NCBI GenBank assembly: GCA_032718475.1
Contig: JAUCBJ010005264.1
Location: 1 to 64,000 of the forward strand
DNA: 64,000 bases
Reading direction: 5' to 3'
From: Nemertoderma westbladi
Lineage: Eukaryota > Xenacoelomorpha > Nemertodermatida > Nemertodermatidae
Below, in pieces: positions 22,083 through 33,098 of this stretch. Position 1 is the first letter of the stretch; every line of letters starts with the position of its first letter. The notes under the pieces are model-generated. The model was not told where the DNA came from and made no database searches. It saw nothing but the letters and a program-made list of their open reading frames with translations. The position numbers and the translations under genes were made by a program.

Positions 22083-23510
22083 ATGTCGTATGATTGTATT
22101 GACTATGTTGGGTCTTCAGTTGTTTTAACAGATAACAAAACATCGTCGCTACCCCACCGTTGCAAAGTCAAAGGAAATAAACATATTTATTCGGCAGACT
22201 CCGTCTTTGTTGAATATATATGCGGAGTCTGTGGATATATATTAGAGGAACCCGTACAGACCCCATGCGGCCATCGGTTATGCAATGATTGTAGTAAATC
22301 CACATTATATTCCGCTGTAGAGAAAACCGGGAGATGCCCGGAATGCTTCGAAATCTTCCGTCTAGACCAACTAAACCGAGATAGATCGTGCGAGCGGGAA
22401 ATACGTAGTTTAACTATAAGTTGTAGTAACGAGGGTTGTTATTACGAGGGGACTTTAACCCAGCTGGAAACCCATTCGGAAATATGTAATCAACCTGTTC
22501 CTATGCCAACTAGTACCTCTGCAGAAAGTAAACTCTCTCAATTAAATTTAAACGACTCTAGTAACTTCTTTACATCGACAAATTTACCCAATACCATCAA
22601 TATAGAAAGTAATGATGATGTTATTGGTGATATTCAACGTAAAGAAACTTATTGTTCTAGAACAAGTGAAGGATCTTATGGTAGTTGTGTTTATCCAACT
22701 TGTGAAAAAGTTCAAAATGGAAGCGGAAATCGTAAACAGTTTGGTTGTTGCCATGAGCAACTACTTCCTATAGTAAACGAGTTAAAGGATCAAGTTAATC
22801 GGTTGGAGATAAAGTTATCGTCCAATGAAACAGCAGCAATACAGACCCCGCAGACCCATAATGTACAAAAACAATCACCTAAGAGACGAAAAGGGAATTG
22901 GGCACATAAGAAACTCCCCAACAACTCTAAAGAAACCGCGGATATTTTGGAACAGATTGGTTACCTAGAAACCAAACTGGAACAAATTGAACAATCGTTG
23001 TCCCGCCCAAATCCTCAACCACTATCAACCAATGGAACCGTTTTGATAAAGTTAGGCGATTTTTTGGGTAAAATCTTACCGGAAGCGCAATCCGGTATAG
23101 TAACGCGAATTTCATCCGAGCAGTTCTATACCAGTCGCTATGGTTACAAACTAATAGCACACATTTACCCTAATGGCGACGGATCCGGGAGGAATTCTCA
23201 TCTTTCTGTATTTATTTGCGTGTTAAAATCCGAATTCGATCAAATTCAAAAATGGCCTTTCAGCCAAGAGATTTCAGTGACCATTCTCGACCAAACTAAT
23301 CGCACGGATCACCTAATAAACGTTCTGCGATCGGAGATTCCAGATCATCCTAGTTTCTCGCGACCAGTAACTGAGGGTAACAATGGATTCGGAGTCCCAA
23401 CATTGTTAGACTTAAAGATCTTATTTAAGAGACCCAATTGTTACCTTGGTAACAACGATACTCTGTATATATTGGTTAATGTGGAACCAACTGTTGACAA
23501 GGTGCAATGA
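22083..23510 (+). CDS. TRAF-like adaptor/E3 protein: RING, one TRAF zinc finger, coiled coil, MATH domain (intronless)
   Basis: Intact 475-residue frame. A C3HC4 RING lies at about residues 47-88 (C47, C50, C62, H64, C67, C70, C85, C88). It is followed by one TRAF-type zinc finger (C114, C119, H131, C135), a Ser/Asn-rich linker, heptad-like stretches at about 225-250 and 285-312, and a C-terminal MATH/TRAF-C domain from about 317. That domain shows the family landmarks FYTSRYGYKL, YPNGDGSGRNSHLSVF, KWPFSQ, TILDQ and FGVPTLL. TRAF proteins trimerise through the coiled coil and MATH domain, bind receptor tails, and ubiquitinate signalling partners via the RING in NF-kB/JNK pathways. Standard TRAFs have several zinc fingers; only one clear finger is visible here. 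The single-exon structure suggests a retrogene or an intron-poor lineage copy. The stop is TGA at 23508-23510. TRAF subtype cannot be fixed by eye. Confidence 0.92.
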   Translation: MSYDCIDYVGSSVVLTDNKTSSLPHRCKVKGNKHIYSADSVFVEYICGVCGYILEEPVQTPCGHRLCNDCSKSTLYSAVEKTGRCPECFEIFRLDQLNRDRSCEREIRSLTISCSNEGCYYEGTLTQLETHSEICNQPVPMPTSTSAESKLSQLNLNDSSNFFTSTNLPNTINIESNDDVIGDIQRKETYCSRTSEGSYGSCVYPTCEKVQNGSGNRKQFGCCHEQLLPIVNELKDQVNRLEIKLSSNETAAIQTPQTHNVQKQSPKRRKGNWAHKKLPNNSKETADILEQIGYLETKLEQIEQSLSRPNPQPLSTNGTVLIKLGDFLGKILPEAQSGIVTRISSEQFYTSRYGYKLIAHIYPNGDGSGRNSHLSVFICVLKSEFDQIQKWPFSQEISVTILDQTNRTDHLINVLRSEIPDHPSFSRPVTEGNNGFGVPTLLDLKILFKRPNCYLGNNDTLYILVNVEPTVDKVQ

Positions 23511-24530
23511 TTAACGAAATTAAGAAGTAATCATTGTGGGGCGAGCCACGATGTCTGTGAGTCTTAACATTCAGTTTAGTGGTGACCAAATCGTCATTGG
23601 CGGTCTGCATGTCTGTCCGACTCAATGCTTCAAGATCAATCATCTTAATAGCGGCTCACTGAAATGTGTTGGTTTGATTGTAGTAGCGAAAATGTTTAGC
23701 TACTGTTAGTAATTGGCACCCCGAATCTCACTATGCAATGCCTATTTATTTGGATCGATAAGGTTTACTAACTAATTCCTAATTTATTCAGCTCTAACAT
23801 CTCGCGGTTGAACTCTCATCCATATTTCAACGTCACTCATTCGTACCACCTCCATATTCTGTTGAACTTTTATAATAATATATCTATTTCAATGCCACCT
23901 CTCGCCCTCCTCTGCATTAAAGCTTTGTAGATCGAGCTATTGGATTAATTATGATTAGGCCGGGGGGGGGGGGGGTCTATATAATCATTTATTTTATGGC
24001 CCCGGGAATTTTCTTTATTTAAAACTGACCTTTACATGTATTTTTACCGATCAGCGATCAGCACATTGAGTAATATTATTGATATTTATTAATATTTCCC
24101 GCGGGTAATTTCTATTATAGCTGACTATATAAGACTCATAATAATCTTCTTTATAATAATATTAATTTGATTTATTTGATTTGAATCTGTAGTTCCCATT
24201 GGTGTTTCTGTTTGTCATCATTCATGTTTATGATATATTTCGGTATTGATTGAATTTGTTATTGAAAATGTATTGCGTTTTATTATAAAATAGTTAGTTA
24301 AACAGAACTTTGGATCGACAAACACGGCGAATTGACACCAGTAACCAACATTATCAGTAGTTCTATCAACTGTGTTAGTTGGTAGTCCCCCACCTAACCT
24401 AACCTAACATACATTGCCTACTACAGTGCACCAATCATACTTGGGATTGTTTACATGTTGGGTGTCCGCTGCCTTGGCAACTCAACACCACATCGATCAG
24501 TCATGTAACTCCAGAATTCATCTGCGTTAT
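23511..24530. other. Spacer downstream of the TRAF-like gene
   Basis: AT-rich, with a 14-base G run at 23962-23975 and (cctaa)3 near 24394. No gene seen. Positions 23538-23560 carry tggggcgagccacga, like 4150. Confidence 0.35.
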
Positions 24531-24536
24531 CAGCAC

Positions 24537-25230
24537 CCTCTACCCCCCACCCTATACCCCCCGCCACCTACCCCACACCCTCTACCCCCCACCCTCTACC
24601 CCTACCCTCTACCCCACACCCTCTACCCCCACCCTACCCCTGCCCCTACCCCACACCCTCTACCCCCCACCCCTCCCCTACCCTCTACCCCACACCCTCT
24701 ACCCCCCACCCTATACCCCCCGCCACCTACCCCCACCCTCTACCCCCCACCCTCTACCCCTCCCCTACCCCACACCCTCTACCCCCCACCCTCTACCCCC
24801 CCACTCTGCCCCCCACCCCTGTACCCCCACCCTCTACCCCACATCCTCTACCCACCACCCGATACCCCCCGCCACCTACCCCATCCTCCCCCACCCTCTA
24901 CCCTACACCCTCTACCCCTCACCCTATACCCCCCCCACTCTACCCCACCCCTACCCCTACCCTACCCCCCACCCTCTGCCCCCCACCCCTACCCCCACCC
25001 TCTACCCCACACCCTCTACCCACCACCCGATACCCCCCGCCACCTACCCCCATCCTCTACCCCCACCCTCTACCATCTCCCCACCCTCGGCCCCCCACCC
25101 TACACTCTTTACCCTACTCCCTCTACCCCACACCCCCTACCCCCCACCTTCTACCCTCTACCCCCCACCTTCTACCCTCTACCCCCCACACTCTGCCCCC
25201 CCCCCACCCCTGTGCCCCCACCCTTTCAAA
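24537..25230. repeat. C-rich pyrimidine minisatellite (ccctctacccccca)n
   Basis: Degenerate 11-16-bp units of ccctctaccccc with almost no G on the plus strand. The 369-codon Pro-rich frame that crosses it (24414-25523) is repeat translation. Strand bias and C runs make i-motif or, on the other strand, G-quadruplex formation plausible; that is inference. Confidence 0.9.
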
Positions 25231-25327
25231 CTCACCCACTTCGAAATCCTTTACTATTCCCACACAACGGTAACGGTATATCGTATTTATCCAATAATTG
25301 CGCCAATCGCATTTCCGTTCGATGTGG

Positions 25328-25385
25328 TGACGTCATCGCGAGAAGTGATCCAGGACTGACGTCACTGATATCAGCAATGACGTCA
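25328..25385. promoter_or_regulatory. Cluster of three perfect CRE palindromes (TGACGTCA)
   Basis: Exact 8-bp CREB/ATF sites lie at 25328-25335, 25357-25364 and 25378-25385, with a fourth degenerate copy (taacttca) near 25399. Spacings of 29 and 21 bp keep the sites on nearly one helical face for the last pair. The flanking DNA to 25600 is more GC-rich and carries CpG (cgcgacg, ccgacccgcccgc), as in a promoter, but no gene is seen downstream before the satellite begins at 25672. Confidence 0.6.
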
Positions 25386-25671
25386 TTAATATTAGTGATA
25401 ACTTCATTGATTCCTGTTATTATTCGGCCACCTATACGGGTCGGGAAGGCTTTGGAGATTCTGGGCTGCAGCTTTTGGTTTAGTGTTTGGGTTTCTGGGT
25501 GGGGTTTCACTTTACGCCGGTAGAGGCGCTTCGTTTTCGCGACGTCTTTTTCACTTCCGTTTGTAATTCCAGAAGCAGCCGACCCGCCCGCAGCTGATTG
25601 ACTTATAAGATTCTTCTTAGTCGCACCTGGGAGAAATATCGTTTAAGTTGTTCCACTAAAACTATGTGAAT

Positions 25672-28600
25672 AAAGATAGTGATATAAAGTAGTGTAGTTT
25701 ATAGGACTATTATTATATAAATTAGTGTAGTTTTAGTTTAAAGGAATATAATCATATAGAGTAGTGTAGTTTATAGGACTATTATTATATAAATTAGTGT
25801 AGTTTTAGTTTAAAGGAATATAATCATATAGAGTTGTGTAGTTTATAGGACTATTATCATATAGAGTAGTGTACTTTATAGGACTATAATCAGATAAAGT
25901 AGTGTAGTTTATAGGACTATAATCATATTGAGTTGTGTAGTTTATAGGACTATAATCATATAAAGTAGTGTAGTTTATAGGAATATAATCATATAAAGTA
26001 ATGTAGTTTATAGGACTATTATCATATAAATTAGTGTAGTTTTAGTTTATAGGACTATAATCATATAGAGTTGTGTAGTTTATAGGACTATATTCATATA
26101 AAGTAGTGTAGTTTATAGGACTATAATCATATAAAGTAATGTAGTTTATAGGACTATTATCATATAGAGTAGTGTACTTTATAGGACTATAATCAGATAA
26201 AGTAGTGTAGTTTATAGGACTATAATCATATTGAGTTGTGTAGTTTATAGGACTATAATCATATAAAGTAGTGTAGTTTATAGGAATATAATCATATAAA
26301 GTAATGTAGTTTATAGGACTATTATCATATAAATTAGTGTAGTTTTAGTTTATAGGACTATAATCATATATAGTAGTGTAGTTTATAGGACTATTATCAT
26401 ATAAAGTAGTGTAGTTTATAGGACTATAATCATATAAAGTAATGTAGTTTATAGGACTATTATCATATAAATTAGTGTAGTTTTAGTTTATAGGACTATA
26501 ATCATATAGAGTAGTGTAGTTTATAGGACTATAATCATATAGAGTAGTGTACTTTATAGGACTTTTATCATATAAATTAGTGTAGTTTTAGTTTATAGGA
26601 CTATAATCATATAGAGTTGTGTAGTTTATAGGAATATAATCATATAAAGTAGTGTAGTTTATAGGAATATAATCATATAAAGTAATGTAGTTTATAGGAC
26701 TATTATCATATAAATTAGTGTAGTTTTAGTTTATAGGACTATAATCATATAGAGTTGTGTAGTTTATAGGAATATAATCATATAAAGTAATGTAGTTTAT
26801 AGGAATATAATCATATAAAGTAATGTAGTTTATAGGACTATTATCATATAAATTAGTGTAGTTTTAGTTTATAGGACTATAATCATATAGAGTTGTGTAG
26901 TTTATAGGACTATAATCATATAGAGTTGTGTAGTTTATAGGAATATAATCATATAAAGTAATGTAGTTTATAGGACTATTATCATATAAATTAGTGTAGT
27001 TTTAGTTTATAGGACTATAATCATATAGAGTAGTGTAGTTTATAGGACTATAATCATATAGAGTAGTGTAGTTTATAGGACTTTTATCATATAAATTAGT
27101 GTAGTTTTAGTTTATAGGACTATAATCATATAGAGTTGTGTAGTTTATAGGAATATAATCATATAAAGTAATGTAGTTTATAGGACTATTATCATATAAA
27201 TTAGTGTAGTTTTAGTTTATAGGACTATAATCATATAGAGTTGTGTAGTTTATAGGACTATAATCATATAGAGTAGTGTAGTTTATAGGACTATAATCAT
27301 ATAAAGTAGTGTAGTTTATAGGACTATAATCATATAAAGTAGTGTAGTTTTTAGGACTATAATCCTATAAAGTAGTGTAGTTTATAGGACCGTAATCATA
27401 TAAAGTATGTAGTTTATATGACTATAATCATATAAAGTAGTGCAGTTTATAGGACTATTATCATATAGAGCAGTGTACTTTATAGGACTACAATCATATA
27501 AAGTAGTGTAGTTTATAGGACTATAATCATAAAAAGTAGTGTAGTGTATATGACTATAATCATATAAAGTAGTCTAGTTTATAGGACTATAATCATATAG
27601 AGTAGTGTACTTTATAGGACTATAATCATATAAATCAGTGTAGTTTATAGGACTATAATCCTATAAAGTAGTGTAGTTTATAGGACCGTAATCATATAAA
27701 GTATGTAGTTTATATGACTATAATCATATAAAGTAGTGTAGTTTATAGGACTATTATCATATAGAGCAGTGTACTTTATAGGACTATAATCATATAAAGT
27801 AGTGTAGTTTATAGGACTATAATCATATAAAGTAGTGTAGTTTATATGACTATAATCATATAAATCAGTGTATTTTTTAGGACTATAATCCTATAAAGTA
27901 GTGTAGTTTATAGGAACGTAATCATATAAAGTATGTAGTTTATATGACTATAATCATATAAAGTAGTGTAGTTTATAGGACTATTATCATATAGAGCAGT
28001 GTACTTTATAGGACTATAATCATATAAAGTAGTGTAGTTTATAGGACTATAATCATATAAAGTAGTGTAGTTTACATGACTGTAATCATATAAAATAGTC
28101 TAGTTTATAGGACTATAATCATATAGAGTAGTGTACTTTATAGGACTATAATCATATAAATCAGTGTAGTTTATAGGACTATAATCCTATAAAGTAGTGT
28201 AGTTTATAGGACCGTAATCATATAAAGTATGTAGTTATTATGACTATAATCATATAACGTAGTGTAGTTTATTGGACTATAATCATATAGAGTAGTGTAG
28301 TTTATAAGACTATTATCATATAAATTAGTGTAGTTTTAGTTTATAGGACTATAATCGTATAGAGCAGTGTAGTTTATAGGACAGTTATAGAGGACTATTA
28401 TCATATAAAATAGTGTAGTTTTAGTTTATAGGACTATAATCATATAGAGTAGTGTAGTTTATAGGACAGTTATAGAGGACTATTATCATATAAAATAGTG
28501 TAGTTTTAGTTTATAGGACTATAATCATATAGAGTAGTGTAGTTTATAGGACTATAATCATATAAGGTAGTGTAGTTTATAGGACTATAATCATATAAAG

Positions 28601-29145
28601 TAGTGTAGTTTATAGGACTATTATCATATAGAGTAGTGTACTTTATAGGACTATAATCATATAAATCAGTGTAGTTTATAGGACTATAATCCTATAAAGT
28701 AGTGTAGTTTATAGGACCGTAATCATATAAAGTATGTAGTTTATATGACTATAATCATATAGAGTAGTGTAGTTTATAGGACTATAATCATATAAGGTAG
28801 TGTAGTTTATTGGACTATAATCATATAGAGTAGTGTAGTTTATAGGACTTTTATCATATAAATTAGTGTAGTTTTAGTTTATAGGACTATAATCATATAG
28901 AGCAGTGTAGTTTATAGGACAGTTATAGAGGACTATTATCATATAAAATAGTGTAGTTTTAGTTTATAGGACTATAATCATATAGAGTAGTGTAGTTTAT
29001 AGGACTATAATCATATAAGGTAGTGTAGTTTATAGGACTATAATCATATAAAGTAGTGTAGTTTATAAGACTATAATAATATAGAGTAGTGTAGTTTATA
29101 GGACTATAATCATATAGAGTAGTGTAGTTTATAGGACTATAATCA
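25672..29145. repeat. 33-bp satellite, left block, about 100 copies
   Basis: The monomer tataggactataatcatat + aaagtagtgtagtt (33 bp) is repeated with 39-bp variants (attagtgtagttttagttta...). Multi-monomer blocks recur. It is interrupted at 29146 by an insertion and resumes in the same orientation at 33099. Confidence 0.95.
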
Positions 29146-29265
29146 TTAGAGATGTGCCGCATTGACCTTTTTCAAACCGGCCAGGCCGGAACCGGAGCCG
29201 GATTTGTAAAAAAAATCCGGCCGGAATTCCAGCCAAAGCCGGATTATTAGTCAGCTCAGCATGTC
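29146..29265. mobile_element. hAT-like transposon end (low confidence)
   Basis: The satellite stops at ataatcat and a new sequence begins tagagatgtgccgcattgac, then gccggaaccggagccgg and ccggccggaattcc. tagagatgtgcc-type starts after an 8-bp potential target site are typical of hAT ends. A matching right end followed by ataatcat was not found. Confidence 0.35.
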
Positions 29266-29329
29266 GATGGTAGATAGTCATAATATGATAGCTCTGCTTT
29301 AGACTTTATCACAATTCATAATATGTGTG

Positions 29330-30480
29330 ACGGGGTGTGTTGCTTTTGGGTTACACGCGTCGTAGCGTCCATAGGCTGCTGAAAGGCTGAATGGTATCCG
29401 AAGGCCAAAAGCCGGTTGAACAACTGAGTTTTAGTGGCAGTTGTTCGTAATGTCAGAATATAATAATAGCACAATCAGAATATAATAGCACAGTTAATGA
29501 CGACGGTTAAAACCGTCTTGCTTCCCAACTCTACACAGACTAACTGAATAATAAGTTATAAGTGTAACAGTTATATTACTAGCACATATTGAAAATTCCT
29601 ACTGCTCTACGTGGCCTAGCCAATGAATGCACTCCAATCAGATGGTATTCTGTCCCATCATTGGCTATCCTATTAATCTCTCCATTGGCACTCCCTGCTG
29701 CCATTATCCCTACGTGCTAGCCACTTTGTCTCCTTGAGATGGTTTATTGCCTCTCATCTCTCTGCCAACGTTTCGTACGAATATTCCCCTTTATGTGCCA
29801 ATTTGCCCCTGATTCTTCAGTGCTGTGTTCACTACCCAACCTCAACTAACAGGCTATAACTCTATCTACTACTCAACTACTATGTAAGTAATTCATCACT
29901 ATTTGTCTACAGAGAAGACTAGCTACAATTTTCTTACTCTTGTACTAGCTTCCTACCATACAACTTTCTGGCCATGTAGCAATACTCTCTGCACCACGGG
30001 CTATGCGCTACAGTAGTCTAGTTCGTGTGGTCTACATGGTCTATTCTACTACGCCTACATACCCCCTTCAAATGTTGGAACATTGTGCCCATCAGATGTA
30101 CGCAATGTATACCCTTCCAATCATGTCTATGGTACCATGTACCCTTCTAATATGGTATGCATACATACATACCCCCCTCAACTCCTCACGTGGCGCCCTA
30201 AGTGCCCACAGTAGTACGTATTACGTGTTATTATTGGTCCCATTGACCCGGCATGTGGTGCGTATGTAAACTAGGTACATTGGCACATTTTGTACCCGTC
30301 CAATGTACGTAATTGTAACTACCTACACCTAAATATTATGTACGTTGGTACGTCCATACCCATCAGACGTACATAATGTCTACCTAAAGTGTACCATGGT
30401 ACTACAACTTATTTATTTTTAATTTTTATTGTTTTGTGTGTGAAGGGCGTCTCGCTCTCATTCCCACCCCCCTCAGTCCA
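29330..30480 (-). mobile_element. Putative 3' LTR region of the BEL/Pao relic
   Basis: It lies directly after the last coding remnant on the minus strand. A purine-rich stretch (gaggggggtgggaatgagag, around 30455-30480) fits a polypurine tract. The block ends near 29335 with ...agcaacaca, and CA ends are usual for LTRs. The matching 5' LTR is absent because the element is truncated at 33098, so the boundaries are inferred. Confidence 0.35.
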
Positions 30481-30494
30481 ATATATTGGACGAC

Positions 30495-33098
30495 TCAACT
30501 AATTAGGGCGATTTCCTCCAATAGGCAACACTTCCCTACCGCCCTCCTGTAGGTCTTCCTATCTTTGGCCCCTATTTTACCTCCGATCCTCACCTCCACG
30601 GATCTAATCCTTACATCCTCGCCGGGGTAGCAATCAATACTAGAATGCCTCCTGCTGTTATATAAATCTTCATCCTGGAGATTGGCCATTTCTTCATAAA
30701 ATCCCTCTTTTGGTAGTTGATTGCAACTCTTGGTTCTCTTCTTATTGGTAGGTTTCATATCCACATCTGGCCCACTGACATCACATCTTGCCATATGACC
30801 CCTCACTGCCCCCCCCCCTTTTCTTCTGTCTCAGGTCTAACCTTCCCGCTGTCTCATAGAATTCGCCATTGTCTTTTAGCGGCAGAATGCCACCCTTCAT
30901 CTCATCGTCACTTGTACATTCCACCTCTGCTGGCCTCCCCCTCAATATATGCGCTGGCATTAAAGCCCCCGATGACCCTTGGTCATCATTCGGTACGCAA
31001 AATGGTTTAACATGTAATGCCCCCTCGCACTCTGCCAGCCCCATGTTCAACACGTCACCTCTAACTTTCCCGTTCCCATCACCCTTCATCTTCAACTTCT
31101 CTCCCTTTGGATCAATCCTCTTACATCCTCTCCCTTTCCATCTTGTCTTCTTATTCGACCTCCTCAGTATCAGTATGCTTCTTAATTTGACTGGCGTCTC
31201 TTCCGGACATCTCTCAGATATCTCGCCATCCACTCTTCTCCATCCTCATACAGATACTCGCCAGGAACATCCGTGTTCCATCCCATTGCTTCTAGGTCCT
31301 GTGCATCGAACCCATTCTCCTCCACCCAATCTCTTGCTGTAGCTCCTCCTCCTGGCTCCTCGATCGGTGGTATTTCTCTGGACTCATCCCCCACCCTTGC
31401 CATTATGTGTGGTTTCAGATCCATACCCGTCCTCGACTCCTGGAATCCTACCCTGGGCTGCTTCTCATATGGGACCTCCCCATATCCCGTCTTTGACTTC
31501 TGCTCGGGCCACTTCCCATATGGGACCTCCCCATCGCCCGTCTTTGGCTTCTGCTCTATGTCCTCAATGGTACTGGACAGCATGTATCCAGATGTTTCGG
31601 ATACGCTAAATGGGGTCCTAGTCTTTATTGGGCCACTGAGCGTCCACCCGAATGGCATGAGAATGGCCACCGGGTCTTGCTTTATGTCATCGCCGAAAAT
31701 GGTTTGTAGTCTCTCATGGGCCGTCGGACAGTCCATGCTGACTATGAGAGACACTTTCGGGACATCTAGTTCGGGTATGGAAAAGTCGATGCCGTCCAGG
31801 TACCGGTATTGCTAGATCTCGATTTTTGTAGGTCGCCTAGCGTTGATGTTGATCGACTCTATTATTTGGATGGGTTTGATGGTAGCCCCATAGTCGCACC
31901 CTGGTGTTATTGCTCCACTTTTACACTGCCCCGTCCTCATCTTCATGACCTCGTTTTTACGTGAGATCGTGGTCACTGCCATTTTACTTGGCCTGGTTTG
32001 TAATCCTATCTTCTCGGCCACCCAACTCTCCATTAGCAGGAACGCTGCTCCACTATCGACCAACATTAGTGTTGTAACCGATAGTCCGTTTTCCCTAATT
32101 ATTCTCACTGGTACTACTCCGAGTAGTACCGTTCTCTTCCTCCTTGCTCCCATGGTGCTCGTCGCCATCGTCTGGCCTCCAGTTCCATCAGTCTCGGCAT
32201 ACCTGATCGGTGGTTCTTGACATTCATCCTTCCTGTGTCCTCCTACCGCGCATCGGTGACATTGTCCATTCTTTCCAGTATAGGCTATCCAATCTTGTTT
32301 AAGTAATGCCTGCCAATGCTTACAGTCTATGGTCTTATAGGTCCCATTTCTATGCAATTGACATTTGTAATCAGGGTTGTAGCGTTCCTCATATAGCGCA
32401 TCGCGTATTGCGCTTAGATTCATATCTAGTGGTTTAGTGTTTTGGTTGCTTGGACTCGGCCTACTGGGGGTATTGGGTTTGTATCTATTGGTGTTGTTGC
32501 TTTGTTTCTGTCCCTGCCACGATGTGGCTCTACTCCCATCTCTCTGTGGACTTGTAGTCCCCTGCGTGGCCGCATGCGGTAGCGACTGCCTCACTTTCAG
32601 AAATGCATCCGCCGCACTATGTTACGGTTTAGGTCAGCTGCATTCCGCTTTCGGTACTTTGCCTAGACTGTCCTCACTATAGACTAGATCCGTTATCAAC
32701 TCTGCCTTGTTGTTAAGGAAGTTCGACATATCCTCCAACCCTGGCTCCACACCCTTCTTCTCCCGAGTTGAGAAAGCGATCTTTCTCCATTTGTTCTTTA
32801 ACCAAATCGGTAGTGCCTGCACTATGATTGTGATGTTGTTCGATGCATTGAGTTCGTACGGTGCATCTAGAGTCTTTAAGACTATCAGCGCCTTCTCCAC
32901 CTTGTTGGCGAAGGTCTTGATGCTAACAGGGTTATCTGCAAGTCCGCCTGATGTTATTCCCCTTAAGGTTTGTCGGATAATCTTCGCAGGATGGCCAAAT
33001 TCCCTGTCCAGGGCTCTCCACGCAGTTGTAAATCCTCCTTCAATTCCTTAGTATTGCCTCATGATGTCGTAGGCTGGCCCCCATGTATAGACTTGTAG
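30495..33098 (-). pseudogene. BEL/Pao LTR retrotransposon relic: partial gag, protease, then integrase C-terminal tail
   Basis: Minus-strand order is as follows. At 33098-32634 is gag (DUF1759-like; blocks GPAYDIMRQY, AWRALDREFG, FLNNKAELI). At 32594-31812 is a CCHC zinc knuckle (CHRCAVGGHRKDEC) and an aspartic protease of DUF1758 type (LMLVDSGAAFL). At 31754-31182 is the protease tail (SMDCPTAHERL, PFGWTLSGP). At 31233-30495 is a shifted frame ending in a segment like the BEL integrase tail (VRIRSVEVRIGG, YRRAV, CCLLEEI). Frame-preserving stops occur near 33050, at 32634, near 32622 and at 31812, and a frameshift near 31200. Reverse transcriptase, RNase H and the integrase core are missing. 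The copy is internally deleted, 5'-truncated and dead. Confidence 0.82.

Noticed and set aside
24414-25523. 369-codon proline-rich frame
   Set aside because: Mostly the C-rich minisatellite read through. The non-repeat C-terminal part has no recognisable domain and runs over the CRE cluster.
30717-32682. Plus-strand frames across the BEL/Pao relic
   Set aside because: They are antisense shadows of the minus-strand gag-protease remnants, which carry the recognisable motifs.
29146-33098. A complete hAT transposon filling the satellite gap
   Set aside because: Only a left hAT-like end is seen. The right edge of the gap is truncated BEL gag, with no inverse end or ataatcat duplication in place.
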